Counted from the stretch's first letter, positions 26,716-35,399 are shown. The stretch: DNA of 64,000 bases from JAIXWP01 sp964428835 (GCA_964428835.1 CAYRZQ010000014.1:7765-71764), one strand, 5' to 3'. Numbers and translations are program-made. Notes: generated by a model not told the origin, from the letters alone.

Positions 26716-27906
26716 TTATTTCAAAACACCGAGTTCTTTGCCCACTTTGGTAAATGCTGCAATGGCTTTTTCGATGTGCTCTGGTTCATGTGCCGCCGAG
26801 AGTTGCACACGAATGCGCGCTTGTCCTTTCGGCACTACAGGGAAGAAGAATCCAATCACATAGATACCTTCTTCCAAAAGGCGATCGGCAAAGTCTTGTG
26901 AGAGTTTTGCGTCGTAGAGCATCACGGGTACAATGGCGCTATCGCCGTCTTTGATTTCAAATCCTGCTGCACGAATACCCGTTTTGAATTGACGAATATT
27001 CTTTTCCAATTTATCGCGAAGTTCTGTCGTCTTGCTCAAGAGGTCAAACACAGCTATAGAAGCGCCTACGATGCTAGGTGCAAGCGAGTTTGAAAACAAA
27101 TACGGACGTGAGCGCTGGCGCAATATTTCAATGATTTCTTTGCGTCCTGTGGTGAATCCACCCATCGCTCCACCCAAGGCTTTACCGAGTGTACCAGTGA
27201 TGATATCCACTCTTCCCAGTACATTTTTCAATTCAACTGTGCCGCGTCCAGTCTTTCCGATAAATCCTGTTGCGTGACATTCGTCTACCATCACGAGTGC
27301 ATCGTACTTATCAGCGAGGTCGCAGATTTTGTCGAGTTGTGCTACGTAACCGTCCATTGAAAATACGCCGTCAGTAACAATCATCTTGAAACGTGCACCA
27401 GATGCAGCTTTCAACTGCTCTTCCAAGTCAGCCATGTCATTATTTGCATAACGATAGCGCTGTGCTTTGCACAATCTCACGCCATCGATGATGGAAGCGT
27501 GATTGAGTGCATCGCTGATGATGGCGTCTTGTTCGTTGAGCAATGGTTCGAAAACACCGCCGTTCGCGTCAAACGCTGCGGCGTATAAGATGGTATCTTC
27601 CGTATGAAGAAACTCTGCAATTTTAGCTTCAAGTGTTTTGTGAATGTCTTGTGTACCGCAAATGAAGCGCACGCTCGACATGCCAAAACCGTGTGTATCG
27701 ATTGTTTTTTTCGAAGCCTCAAGTACCACAGGGTGGCTTGATAGACCGAGGTAATTATTTGCGCAAAAGTTGAGCACTTCTTTTCCATCAGAAGTGCGAA
27801 TGGCCGCATCTTGTGGAGTAATGATCACGCGCTCTCTCTTATACAATCCTGCTTCTTGAATGGATTGGAGCTCCGCCTGCAAATGGGCTTGAAGTTTACC
27901 GTACAT
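26716..27906 (-). CDS. kbl: Glycine C-acetyltransferase (2-amino-3-ketobutyrate CoA ligase)
   Basis: PLP enzyme that cleaves 2-amino-3-ketobutyrate with CoA to glycine and acetyl-CoA in threonine breakdown. 396 aa, the usual length. Alpha-oxoamine synthase features: LNFCANNYLGLSSHP, HGFGMSSVRFICGTQDIHK, VDECHATGFIG and the PLP-lysine motif GTLGKALGGAMGG. No threonine dehydrogenase (tdh) gene is in the window. A TATATTAG box precedes it and the FAD oxidoreductase follows at 3 bp. Confidence 0.95.
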   Translation of the reverse strand: MYGKLQAHLQAELQSIQEAGLYKRERVIITPQDAAIRTSDGKEVLNFCANNYLGLSSHPVVLEASKKTIDTHGFGMSSVRFICGTQDIHKTLEAKIAEFLHTEDTILYAAAFDANGGVFEPLLNEQDAIISDALNHASIIDGVRLCKAQRYRYANNDMADLEEQLKAASGARFKMIVTDGVFSMDGYVAQLDKICDLADKYDALVMVDECHATGFIGKTGRGTVELKNVLGRVDIITGTLGKALGGAMGGFTTGRKEIIEILRQRSRPYLFSNSLAPSIVGASIAVFDLLSKTTELRDKLEKNIRQFKTGIRAAGFEIKDGDSAIVPVMLYDAKLSQDFADRLLEEGIYVIGFFFPVVPKGQARIRVQLSAAHEPEHIEKAIAAFTKVGKELGVLK

Positions 27907-27924
27907 GTAGTTGGATATTTTGCG

Positions 27925-27932
27925 CTAATATA
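27925..27932 (-). promoter_or_regulatory. -7 box for kbl
   Basis: Minus-strand TATATTAG followed by CGC, 18 bp before the start codon, in the 37-bp gap after rnc. Confidence 0.45.
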
Positions 27933-27943
27933 CAGCGCAGTGC

Positions 27944-28663
27944 TTAAGACTTGAATAAAGAATCTACCGCTTGTTTCGCGGCCTTTTGTTCGGCTATTTT
28001 TTTCGAACCACCTTCTCCGCGGCCGTATTCTTTCTCATCAATCAGCAATATGATTTCATAATGACTGGCACCGCCTTCATTGCGATGAGATACTACTTTG
28101 AATTCCAGCGAACGCTTGTATTTCTGTCCCCATTCGTGGAGTTTGCTCTTGTAGTCCACATCATCATGAACCTTGGTGTCTAATCCATGTTGCTTGAGCA
28201 ATTTCAAGACAACATCTCGAGTGGTATCATATCCTTTGTCGAGATAGAGCGCTCCAATGAGGGCTTCCAGGGCATTCCCTACGAGGGAATCATGCATTTC
28301 TTGGCGGCCAAGATTCAGAACGAGCATTTCATCTACATGCAGCGTATAGCCAATCATGTTGAGATTTTCACGTCGTACCACTTTGCTCTTCATTTTGGTA
28401 AGTTCACCTTCAGCAATGGTTGGGTATTTATTGTAGAGGTAGTGTGCTACGATAGAGTCAAGGATGGCGTCACCGAGAAATTCAAGACGTTCGTTGCTAT
28501 TCTTAAGGCCGGGTTTAATCTTTTGCGCAGCACTGCTATGTCTGAGTGCTTGCTCATACATGGAAGTTTCGCGAGTAGAAACACCAAAGGCGTCCTTAAC
28601 GAACGCCTTTATTTGGTGATTAGATTTTTTTGAACTTCTAAAGAAAGGTAACTTCCAACGCAT
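27944..28663 (-). CDS. rnc: Ribonuclease III
   Basis: Double-strand-specific endonuclease for rRNA and mRNA processing. 239 aa. N-terminal catalytic domain with the signature NERLEFLGDAILDSIVAHYLY (Glu and Asp metal ligands) and a second acidic site in VGNALEALIGALYLDKGYD. C-terminal dsRNA-binding domain (DYKSKLHEWGQKYKRSLEF ... GGSKKIAEQKAAKQAVDSL). Its start overlaps the fabF stop (TGATG), giving the classic acpP-fabF-rnc order. Confidence 0.97.
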   Translation of the reverse strand: MRWKLPFFRSSKKSNHQIKAFVKDAFGVSTRETSMYEQALRHSSAAQKIKPGLKNSNERLEFLGDAILDSIVAHYLYNKYPTIAEGELTKMKSKVVRRENLNMIGYTLHVDEMLVLNLGRQEMHDSLVGNALEALIGALYLDKGYDTTRDVVLKLLKQHGLDTKVHDDVDYKSKLHEWGQKYKRSLEFKVVSHRNEGGASHYEIILLIDEKEYGRGEGGSKKIAEQKAAKQAVDSLFKS

Positions 28664-29910
28664 CAGATCTTCTTGAAAATGGCAGAGGTGTTGTGACCGC
28701 CAAAGCCAAACGTGTTGCTGATGGCAGCCCTAACAGTTCTTTGCTGTGCTTTATTGAATGTGAAATTCAAGTTTGCATCCAACTCCGGGTCTGGAGTGGT
28801 GAAGTTGATTGTTGGAGGCACGATGTCATTTTTAATTGCTAGGATGGTAGCAATGGCTTCAATTGCGCCAGCAGCACCAAGCAAATGTCCTGTCATCGAT
28901 TTGGTCGAAGAGATATTGAGCTTATATGCATGTTCACCGAAGACATTCTGAATAGCTCTGGCTTCCTGCACGTCTCCAAGCGGAGTAGAGGTTCCGTGTA
29001 CATTGATATAATCAATGTCTTCTGCCTTCATGTTTGCGTCTTCAAGTGCATAGCGCATCACATTAGTAGCACCGATACCTTCTGGGTGTGGGGCTGTGAT
29101 GTGATAAGCATCTGCAGACATACCGCCGCCTACGAGTTCGCAATAAATTTTTGCTCCTCTGGCTTTAGCATGCTCATACTCTTCAAGTATGATACAACCA
29201 GCACCTTCGCCGAGCACAAAACCATCTCTGGTTTGATCGAATGGGCGCGATGCGGTCGCAAAATTGTCATTGTTTTCGGAGAGTGCTTTTAGGGCATTGA
29301 AGCCACCAACACCTGCTTCGGTGATTGCTGCTTCAGAACCTCCACTTACCACCATGTCCACCTTTCCAAGACGGATATAAGTAAACGCATCAACGAGAGC
29401 GTTGGTCGAGCTTGCACAAGCAGAAACAGTAGTGTAATTCGGTCCTCTAAAACCATAATTAATTGAGATATGGCCAGAAGCTATATCTGCAATCATTTTT
29501 GGAATAAAGAAAGGATTGAATCGTGGTGTGCCGTCGCCTTTAGCGTAGTTGAAGCACTCTTCTTGGAAAGTTAAAAGACCACCGATGCCTGAACCCCATA
29601 TCACACCTACGCGATCTTTATTGATGGTTTCGAGATTCATTCCTGAATCTTCGATGGCTTCTTTCACCACCACCATCGCGTATTGTGTATAAGGATCCAT
29701 TTTGCGTGCGTCCTTTCTTTCAATGTGGTTTTCCACATTGAAATTCTTGAGTTCGCACGCAAAACGGGTCTTAAATTTGGACGCGTCGAAACGGGTAATA
29801 AGGTTAGCACCGCTTACGCCTGCAATAAGGTTAGACCAATATTCATTGACCGTGTTCCCTAGTGGGGTAAGGGCTCCAAGTCCGGTTACTACAACCCTTT
29901 TGAGCTCCAT
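28663..29910 (-). CDS. fabF: Beta-ketoacyl-ACP synthase II
   Basis: Condensing enzyme of fatty acid elongation. 415 aa. The Cys-His-His triad is visible: Cys165 in VSACASSTNA, His in NVHGTSTPLGD and His in STKSMTGHLLGAAGAIE. Thiolase-fold ends VVVTGLGALTPLG and ISNTFGFGGHNTSAIF are intact. It lies 24 bp downstream of acpP, encoding its carrier protein. Confidence 0.97.
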   Translation of the reverse strand: MELKRVVVTGLGALTPLGNTVNEYWSNLIAGVSGANLITRFDASKFKTRFACELKNFNVENHIERKDARKMDPYTQYAMVVVKEAIEDSGMNLETINKDRVGVIWGSGIGGLLTFQEECFNYAKGDGTPRFNPFFIPKMIADIASGHISINYGFRGPNYTTVSACASSTNALVDAFTYIRLGKVDMVVSGGSEAAITEAGVGGFNALKALSENNDNFATASRPFDQTRDGFVLGEGAGCIILEEYEHAKARGAKIYCELVGGGMSADAYHITAPHPEGIGATNVMRYALEDANMKAEDIDYINVHGTSTPLGDVQEARAIQNVFGEHAYKLNISSTKSMTGHLLGAAGAIEAIATILAIKNDIVPPTINFTTPDPELDANLNFTFNKAQQRTVRAAISNTFGFGGHNTSAIFKKI

Positions 29911-29934
29911 AAATTAAAAAATAAGTTCGGATTA

Positions 29935-30171
29935 TTACTTACCGTTAGCTTCGATGTAGTCAATAGCTTGACCTACAGTAGCAATCTTCTCGGCTTGATC
30001 ATCAGGAATAGCGATATTGAACTCTTTCTCAAATTCCATGATGAGTTCAACCGTATCCAAAGAATCCGCTCCAAGGTCGTTTGTGAAGCTAGCTTCACGT
30101 GTTACTTCAGCTTCGTCAACACCAAGCTTATCTACGATGATAGCGGTGACTTTCTTTGCGATTTCAGACAT
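29935..30171 (-). CDS. acpP: Acyl carrier protein
   Basis: 78 aa acidic carrier of growing fatty acyl chains. The phosphopantetheine attachment site is Ser37 in LGADSLDTVELIMEFE. Normal length and composition. First gene of acpP-fabF-rnc, behind a strong promoter. Confidence 0.98.
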   Translation of the reverse strand: MSEIAKKVTAIIVDKLGVDEAEVTREASFTNDLGADSLDTVELIMEFEKEFNIAIPDDQAEKIATVGQAIDYIEANGK

Positions 30172-30202
30172 TGTAAAAATTTTTAATGGTTAAATGCGGG
30201 GT

Positions 30203-30232
30203 CAAAAGTAAATCTTTTCGTTTACCCCCAAA
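30203..30232 (-). promoter_or_regulatory. Promoter of the acpP-fabF-rnc operon
   Basis: Minus-strand -33 box TTTG (30229-30232), an 18-bp spacer and -7 box TACTTTTG (30203-30210), 32 bp before the acpP start. A near-canonical Bacteroidota promoter. Confidence 0.7.
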
Positions 30233-30344
30233 CAAATTTTTCATTCACAACGAAATTCTGAATTCTGAATTCCGAATAAATTATTGAAATATAGACTCTT
30301 ATGGTATTTTGGTGTGTCTTTTTATGCCTATGTTTAACACTCTC

Positions 30345-30378
30345 TTTTGGTAAAAAAAGTACTCTAGGCATACCTTTC
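30345..30378 (+). promoter_or_regulatory. Promoter of the MoeB/rhodanese gene
   Basis: TTTTG (30345-30349) and TACCTTTC (30371-30378) with a 21-bp spacer, 10 bp before the start codon. Confidence 0.45.
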
Positions 30379-30388
30379 TCTCCGATTT

Positions 30389-31525
30389 ATGCAGCAAAAT
30401 CATCCAAGATATCGCGCAATCGCCCAATTACCTGGTATAGGAATTACTGCCATTGAGCGCTTCAAATCAGCACGCGTGGCGGTGGTGGGCTGCGGCGGAC
30501 TGGGGGTTCCGCTCATCATGTCATTAGCGAGCTCAGGGGTTGGATACATAAGACTAATTGATTTTGACGAAGTGGAGGCCTCGAATCTCTCGCGTCAATG
30601 GCTATACACTGAGAGTGAAATAGGCCAAAAAAAGGCAATCTGTGCGGCACAGCGAATACGTTCGCTCGATAGCAGCATTCATGCAGATACATGCGTAGCA
30701 CGACTTAATAGTTCAAATGCAATAGAACTGCTCTCGAATGTGGATTTGATCGTGGATGCTACGGATAATTTTGCAACGCGCTACTGTATATGTGATACTT
30801 CGTTTTTTTTAAAAATACCAATGATTATGGGAGCCCTTCATCAGTGGGAGGGTCAAGTGACAACACTCAATTTTAGCGCTGATGGCATCACTCGAAGTGC
30901 CAATTATCGCGATGTGTTTCCAACGCCTCCGGCGTTGGATTTGGCACCGGCATGTTCGGAAGCCGGCACGATGGCCTCCATCTGTGGTGTTATTTCCAAC
31001 GTTATGGCGCAAGAAGTGCTCATGACTTTGCTTTATAAGCCAACATTGGCGGAGACGTTATTAGTTTATAACTCAAAAAATTATGAAACCATTCGTTTCG
31101 AAATCAATAGAAAGCCTTTAAATCCGCTACGTACAGGAGAAATAACACTTGAAAGTTTGATAGATTATGACGAGTTTTGCAATCGTACCAATCTATCTCT
31201 AACTATGTTGAAAGAATGTTCTCCAAAAGAATTAAAGGAGTGGCTAGACTCTTCTAGAGATTTTGTCCTTGTGGATGTTCGCGAACAAGATGAGTCTGCA
31301 ATAGCCTCTATCGGTGGAACGCTTATTCCACTATCCCAACTTACCATTAGATTTCAAGAAATTCCTCACGACAAAGAAGTTGTAGTTTATTGCCGCAGCG
31401 GAGTGCGAAGCGCCAACGCTATCCGATTTTTAGCAGAACAACATGGTTACACAAATTTGATAAATTTGAAAGGTGGAATTCTCGGTTGGATCAACGACGT
31501 GGATTCTTCCTTAACTCGCTATTAG
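30389..31525 (+). CDS. MoeB/ThiF-type adenylyltransferase fused to a rhodanese domain
   Basis: 378 aa. Residues ~1-245 are an E1-like domain that adenylates the C-terminus of a ubiquitin-fold sulfur carrier: VAVVGCGGLGVPLIMSLA (ATP loop), IRLIDFDEVEASNLSRQ, LIVDATDNFATRY and PACSEAGTMASICGVI with the conserved Cys. Residues ~270-375 are a rhodanese domain with active-site Cys335 in VYCRSGVRS. The two CxxC zinc pairs usual in MoeB are absent (ANYRDVFPTPP where CxxCxFP is expected). Likely role: sulfur transfer for molybdopterin, thiamine or thiolated tRNA. No carrier protein gene is nearby. A glycosyltransferase starts 1 bp after the stop. Confidence 0.88.
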   Translation: MQQNHPRYRAIAQLPGIGITAIERFKSARVAVVGCGGLGVPLIMSLASSGVGYIRLIDFDEVEASNLSRQWLYTESEIGQKKAICAAQRIRSLDSSIHADTCVARLNSSNAIELLSNVDLIVDATDNFATRYCICDTSFFLKIPMIMGALHQWEGQVTTLNFSADGITRSANYRDVFPTPPALDLAPACSEAGTMASICGVISNVMAQEVLMTLLYKPTLAETLLVYNSKNYETIRFEINRKPLNPLRTGEITLESLIDYDEFCNRTNLSLTMLKECSPKELKEWLDSSRDFVLVDVREQDESAIASIGGTLIPLSQLTIRFQEIPHDKEVVVYCRSGVRSANAIRFLAEQHGYTNLINLKGGILGWINDVDSSLTRY

Positions 31526-31526
31526 A

Positions 31527-32459
31527 ATGCCATCAATCGCGGTTGTAATCCCTTGTCATAATGTAGAAAAGTATCTGAGAAGAGCTGTAGAAAGCGCTTT
31601 ATCACAAAGTAAACGGCCTGATGAAATCGTATTAGTGGACAACAACTCCACCGATAACACGATGAAGGTCATTGAGTCTTTGGTAGAGGAGTTTGATATA
31701 GTGAAGTCTTTAAGAGAGCCCGTTCCCGGCGCTAGCGCGGCGAGAAATCTTGGATGGAGAAATACAACAAGTGATTACATTCAATTTCTAGACGCTGATG
31801 ATGTACTTCAGCCCGAAAGCCTCGCTTTGAAGGAAGAGGCGGTCGTTAATAACGCTGCACAGCTAGTCATCAATGGCTATACAAGAGTTGATGAATCAGG
31901 TGGAAAAACGGTGGTTAGACCAGAATCAGACCTTTGGATAGGGCTCTTCATGTCTAGATTTGGGCATACTTCAAGTAACCTTATCCACCGAAGTTTATTG
32001 GAGCAAATAGGAGGGTGGAACGCTGAATTGAAAAGCAGTCAGGAAACAAATTTGTATTTCGAAATTTTAAAACTTCGACCAAAGTATATCGTTCTCAAAG
32101 AGCCACTAACAGAGGCGTATGATAGGGACGGACAAATTTCAAAAGGAGATGCTGCGGGTCGTTGGACAAGGATTATAGAGTTAAGGTGTAAAATGTTAGA
32201 GTGGTTGTCGGAAAATCAATCCGACTATTTTCTGAAAAACAAGCAAAAGTTTCAACAGTTGTTCTTTGAGGCTCTCTGCGTTGGCTATCGCTTCGTTCCT
32301 GAATTGGCTTTAGCGAAATATGAAAAATGGCTTAGTGAATCGGAATTCAAGCCGCAATCTTCTCCCGTTATTACCAGAGCTTATTTGTTAATCCATAGAT
32401 TGCTTGGATTTAAGAAAGCACAAGAGCTTAAGATGAGAGTTTCAAAGTTTACTGCATAA
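31527..32459 (+). CDS. Family 2 glycosyltransferase
   Basis: 310 aa. GT-A fold start AVVIPCHNVEKYLRRAVESAL, nucleotide-binding DEIVLVDNNSTDNTMKVI, PGASAARNLGW and the metal-binding FLDADDVLQPE (DxD-type). No membrane segments. It transfers a sugar from a nucleotide donor onto a growing glycan on the cytoplasmic face; donor and acceptor are unknown. It opens the surface-glycan cluster. Confidence 0.9.
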   Translation: MPSIAVVIPCHNVEKYLRRAVESALSQSKRPDEIVLVDNNSTDNTMKVIESLVEEFDIVKSLREPVPGASAARNLGWRNTTSDYIQFLDADDVLQPESLALKEEAVVNNAAQLVINGYTRVDESGGKTVVRPESDLWIGLFMSRFGHTSSNLIHRSLLEQIGGWNAELKSSQETNLYFEILKLRPKYIVLKEPLTEAYDRDGQISKGDAAGRWTRIIELRCKMLEWLSENQSDYFLKNKQKFQQLFFEALCVGYRFVPELALAKYEKWLSESEFKPQSSPVITRAYLLIHRLLGFKKAQELKMRVSKFTA

Positions 32460-32494
32460 TGTTCGTCTCCCGTTTTTCATTATTGTAGTTTTCG

Positions 32495-32502
32495 TAGATT
32501 TG
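32495..32502 (+). promoter_or_regulatory. -7 box upstream of the neuB-like gene
   Basis: TAGATTTG followed by TCGC, 34 bp before the start codon, in a 77-bp AT-rich gap. A T-rich run about 18 bp upstream could serve as the -33 region. Confidence 0.5.
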
Positions 32503-32536
32503 TCGCTATTCTTACAATAGACCTTATCTAAACCTA

Positions 32537-33580
32537 ATGAATAATAGCGTTTACGTTATCGGTGAAATCGGTCAAAACCATAATGGTTCGGTTGATTTAG
32601 CCAAACTTTTAATTGATGTTGCATCGCGTCCAGTAACAGATCAATTATTCGGTTATGAACTTCGCCGTATGGATGCAGTGAAGTTGACAAAGAGAGATCT
32701 CAACGAGGAGCTCTCATTTTCTCAAATGAAAAAGCCTTATGATAGCATTCACTCCTTTGGTAAAACATACGGAGAGCATCGCGCTTTTTTGGAGTTAAGT
32801 GATGAGCAACATTTTGAATGTTATAAGTACGCCAAAGAGAAAGGTCTTGATTTTGTAGAGACCCTTTGCGCAGTAGGTTGTTTGAGTATTTTCAAATATT
32901 TCACACCAGATAGACTAAAAGTCGCATCAAGAGATTTAACTAACTTACCTCTTCTCGAAGCACTCGCTGAAACGAAAGTTCCCATCATTGTATCTACCGG
33001 TATGGCCGGTAAAACTGAGTTGGACCAGGCACTGGAAGTGATATCAAAGCACCATTCAGATATTTCTATTTTACATTGTGTTTCGGAATATCCAACACAA
33101 TATCAAAATGTCAACTTAAACACCATTAAGTTTTTACAGAAGAATTATCCTCAATATACCATTGGATATAGCGATCACACAATCGGAATTTCTACTCCGA
33201 TTGCTGCGGTTGCAATGGGTGCTAAGATTATTGAAAAACACATTACCATAGATCGGAAAATGAAAGGAACCGATCAAGCAGGTTCATTGGCGATAGATGG
33301 TATGTTTAGAATGATGAGGGATATTCGAAATCTCGAGCTATCTTTTGGAGTCGAGGATATTTTTATTGATGATTCCGTCAAAGCAGCTCGCATGAAACTC
33401 GAGCGATCTATTGCTACCGTGATTGACCTTCCAGCAGGAACAGTAATCGAAGCACATCATTTGTGCATGCTCTCTCCAGGCGATGGGTTCAAATGGGCAG
33501 AAAAGGATAAGGTGATTGGAAAAAAAGTAAAGTCCCCCATCGCCAAAGGGGAAATTATCTATAATGAAATGATTGAATGA
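32537..33580 (+). CDS. neuB: Sialic/nonulosonic acid synthase (NeuB family)
   Basis: 347 aa. Condenses phosphoenolpyruvate with a hexosamine-type sugar to make a nine-carbon acid. NeuB TIM barrel: VIGEIGQNHNGSVDLAKLLID, VETLCAVGCLSIFKYF, KVASRDLTNLPLLEALA, PIIVSTGMAG, SILHCVSEYPT, TIGYSDHTIGIST and GAKIIEKHITIDRKMKGTDQAGSL. A C-terminal SAF (antifreeze-like) domain covers ~285-347 (ERSIATVIDLPAGTVI ... LCMLSPGDGFKW). The segment usually reading AGADAVKFQ is longer here (RPVTDQLFGYELRRMDAVKLTK). The exact product (sialic, KDN, legionaminic or other) cannot be read. It overlaps the HAD gene by 4 bp (ATGA), which suggests a phosphorylated product. Confidence 0.92.
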   Translation: MNNSVYVIGEIGQNHNGSVDLAKLLIDVASRPVTDQLFGYELRRMDAVKLTKRDLNEELSFSQMKKPYDSIHSFGKTYGEHRAFLELSDEQHFECYKYAKEKGLDFVETLCAVGCLSIFKYFTPDRLKVASRDLTNLPLLEALAETKVPIIVSTGMAGKTELDQALEVISKHHSDISILHCVSEYPTQYQNVNLNTIKFLQKNYPQYTIGYSDHTIGISTPIAAVAMGAKIIEKHITIDRKMKGTDQAGSLAIDGMFRMMRDIRNLELSFGVEDIFIDDSVKAARMKLERSIATVIDLPAGTVIEAHHLCMLSPGDGFKWAEKDKVIGKKVKSPIAKGEIIYNEMIE

Positions 33581-34104
33581 ATACATCCATTAAGTTAATT
33601 CTTACAGATATCGATGGTGTTTGGACCGACGGTGGTATGTACTACGACAATGAAGGAAACGAACTAAAGAAGTTTCATACCTACGACAGCGCAGGTGTAC
33701 TCTTTGCTAAAAAATCGAATATTGAAGTTGGAATAATCACAGGAGAAGATACTGCAATCGTAAAAAGAAGAGCTGCTAAGCTAGGTGTTGATTTGTTGTT
33801 TCAAGGGGTAAAAAACAAACTTGAATTAACAGAAAAACTCATCGCAGAAAAAGGACTAACATGGGAAGAGGTAGCCTATATTGGTGACGATCTAAATGAT
33901 ATCGAGCTACTTCAAAAAGTTGCTATCTCTGCCTGTCCTGCAAGCGCCCCTGAATATGTGAAGGCGCTGGTAAAATGGGTTTTAAAAAAGAATGGTGGCG
34001 ATGGAGTATTCAGAGAGTTTGTCGAGAAAATTTTACAACAACAGGGAGCCTGGGAACCGATTTTACAAAGTATTACGAACGGCTCTATTTTAAAGCATAG
34101 ATGA
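33577..34104 (+). CDS. KdsC-like HAD phosphatase, probably acting on a nonulosonate 9-phosphate
   Basis: 175 aa, C0-type HAD enzyme without a cap domain. Nucleophile Asp11 and Asp13 in ILTDIDGVWTDGGMYY, motif II in VGIITGEDT, Lys in GVKNKLELTE and motif IV in VAYIGDDLNDIELL. The family includes Kdo-8-phosphate phosphatase (KdsC) and the Bacteroides KDN/sialic acid 9-phosphate phosphatase. Because it overlaps the neuB-like gene by 4 bp and no kdsA is nearby, nonulosonate 9-phosphate is the more likely substrate. It also overlaps the next gene by 4 bp (ATGA). Confidence 0.88.
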   Translation: MNTSIKLILTDIDGVWTDGGMYYDNEGNELKKFHTYDSAGVLFAKKSNIEVGIITGEDTAIVKRRAAKLGVDLLFQGVKNKLELTEKLIAEKGLTWEEVAYIGDDLNDIELLQKVAISACPASAPEYVKALVKWVLKKNGGDGVFREFVEKILQQQGAWEPILQSITNGSILKHR

Positions 34105-35396
34105 AGCGAGCGCTTGATTTTGTTAGAAGAAATGGTAGTTTTGACGCGGAGTCTGACGAGCAACTGATTTGGAATTGTTTGTTAAATAATAAGTCATTCC
34201 GACTTGATCGATCTGCGAATAATGATGTCTTTATTGGATTCAAAGAGGCTTGGAGAGTTTTAAAAAGACTCACGTCAAAACGCTCAGGAGTGAAGCAAAT
34301 TTCCGATGGAAAAAATGTCTTGATTTTTTACGAAAAATGGAATAGAGAGTTAATACTCGATTATATCCTGAAGTCCTCTGGAGAGAATGTAGGCTATCTG
34401 CTGTATAAGTCTACTGCAACCGGAAATCCTTATTCTGTCTTTGAAACAGTTAGATTTGTATTATTCCTTTTTTTTAATGCATGGACTTGTGCATTGAGTC
34501 AAACTAATAGAGCGAACAAAGCTCTGATGATTCGGGATGTTTATGAGACTGATCTCGCTGTCCAACTTCTAGTCGAGCAAGATGCTAAAAGCGTTTTTGA
34601 CTTTTTACCTTACGAAAAAGACGCTAATCTGCTGAGCTATTTTCTAAGAAAGAATCGTCTAAAAGTAGTTTTCATTCCTTCGCTCAATCCTCTGAGGGAT
34701 CACAATCATACAATGATTGCAGATGAAGTTGTGTTGGTGACACCATATCAATTGGAGGAAATGGAAAGACTGTTTCGCTCAACTATTCGCTGCACGAAGA
34801 TTCATCGATGGATTCCTGAGGCAGGCTTCACTTACATTTCAAAGTATAGGAATATCAGTCAACCTAAACCGAAGTTCGCGTTGGGATTTTATTCTCATGG
34901 AAGCTGGGCAAGAAACAAAGCTAAACACCTCGGAAGCGATGTGTCACTAAAGCTGGAGGAGTGGGTGCTTGAAAACATAGCACAGTTAATGAATGAAGAT
35001 GAAAGCCTCAACCTCTTAGTTTTTCTTCACCCGAAAGAAAAAAAATCTAATCGTGATGAAGTGCTCGACTATTATCGTTCTATTTTAGGTGATCGCTTCG
35101 ATGTAGCTGACTACGACCAACGTTCAGTAGATCAATTTCACCTCGTAGAATTGGGCTTAGCCTCATATAGCAGTATCGTTTATGAAAGGCTTTTCTCAGG
35201 ATTTAAAATGCTGGTTGGAAGTTATCATCACGATGGATTTCCAATGGATAATAGCAGTCTGAGTAAAGTTTATTTTTCAAGTCGCGAACAAATGAAACAA
35301 ATGGTATACGATAATTTGAATTTGAGTTCGAACGATTTTTTTACTCAAAATAATCTTTGGGGCTATCACCATTCAAGCTACCAAATCAGTCAATAA
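34101..35396 (+). CDS. Unrecognised 431-aa protein, possible GT-B glycosyltransferase
   Basis: I do not recognise this family with certainty. The protein is soluble, with one hydrophobic patch (~117-131) and no signal peptide. The second half starts like a GT-B C-terminal lobe (FALGFYSHGSWARNKAKH, ~259-276), followed by LVFLHPKEKK (His-Pro at 310-311) and SYSSIVYERLFSG (Ser-Ser at 357-358). An HP motif followed 40-50 residues later by an SS/ST pair is known from bacterial sialyltransferases of families GT38, GT52 and GT80. Their D/E-D/E-G motif is not obvious here. It is coupled to the NeuB and HAD genes by ATGA overlap. A nonulosonic-acid transferase is a reasonable guess; a general capsule-type glycosyltransferase is the alternative. 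Confidence 0.6.
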   Translation: MKRALDFVRRNGSFDAESDEQLIWNCLLNNKSFRLDRSANNDVFIGFKEAWRVLKRLTSKRSGVKQISDGKNVLIFYEKWNRELILDYILKSSGENVGYLLYKSTATGNPYSVFETVRFVLFLFFNAWTCALSQTNRANKALMIRDVYETDLAVQLLVEQDAKSVFDFLPYEKDANLLSYFLRKNRLKVVFIPSLNPLRDHNHTMIADEVVLVTPYQLEEMERLFRSTIRCTKIHRWIPEAGFTYISKYRNISQPKPKFALGFYSHGSWARNKAKHLGSDVSLKLEEWVLENIAQLMNEDESLNLLVFLHPKEKKSNRDEVLDYYRSILGDRFDVADYDQRSVDQFHLVELGLASYSSIVYERLFSGFKMLVGSYHHDGFPMDNSSLSKVYFSSREQMKQMVYDNLNLSSNDFFTQNNLWGYHHSSYQISQ

Positions 35397-35399
35397 TCA

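Noticed and set aside
30172..30388. tRNA or small RNA in the acpP upstream gap
   Set aside because: No cloverleaf is found; the gap holds divergent promoters and a short CTGAATT direct repeat only.
33577..34104. Kdo-8-phosphate phosphatase (kdsC) as the primary call
   Set aside because: The family fits, but overlap with a neuB-like gene and absence of kdsA nearby favour a nonulosonate substrate; kdsC remains the alternative.
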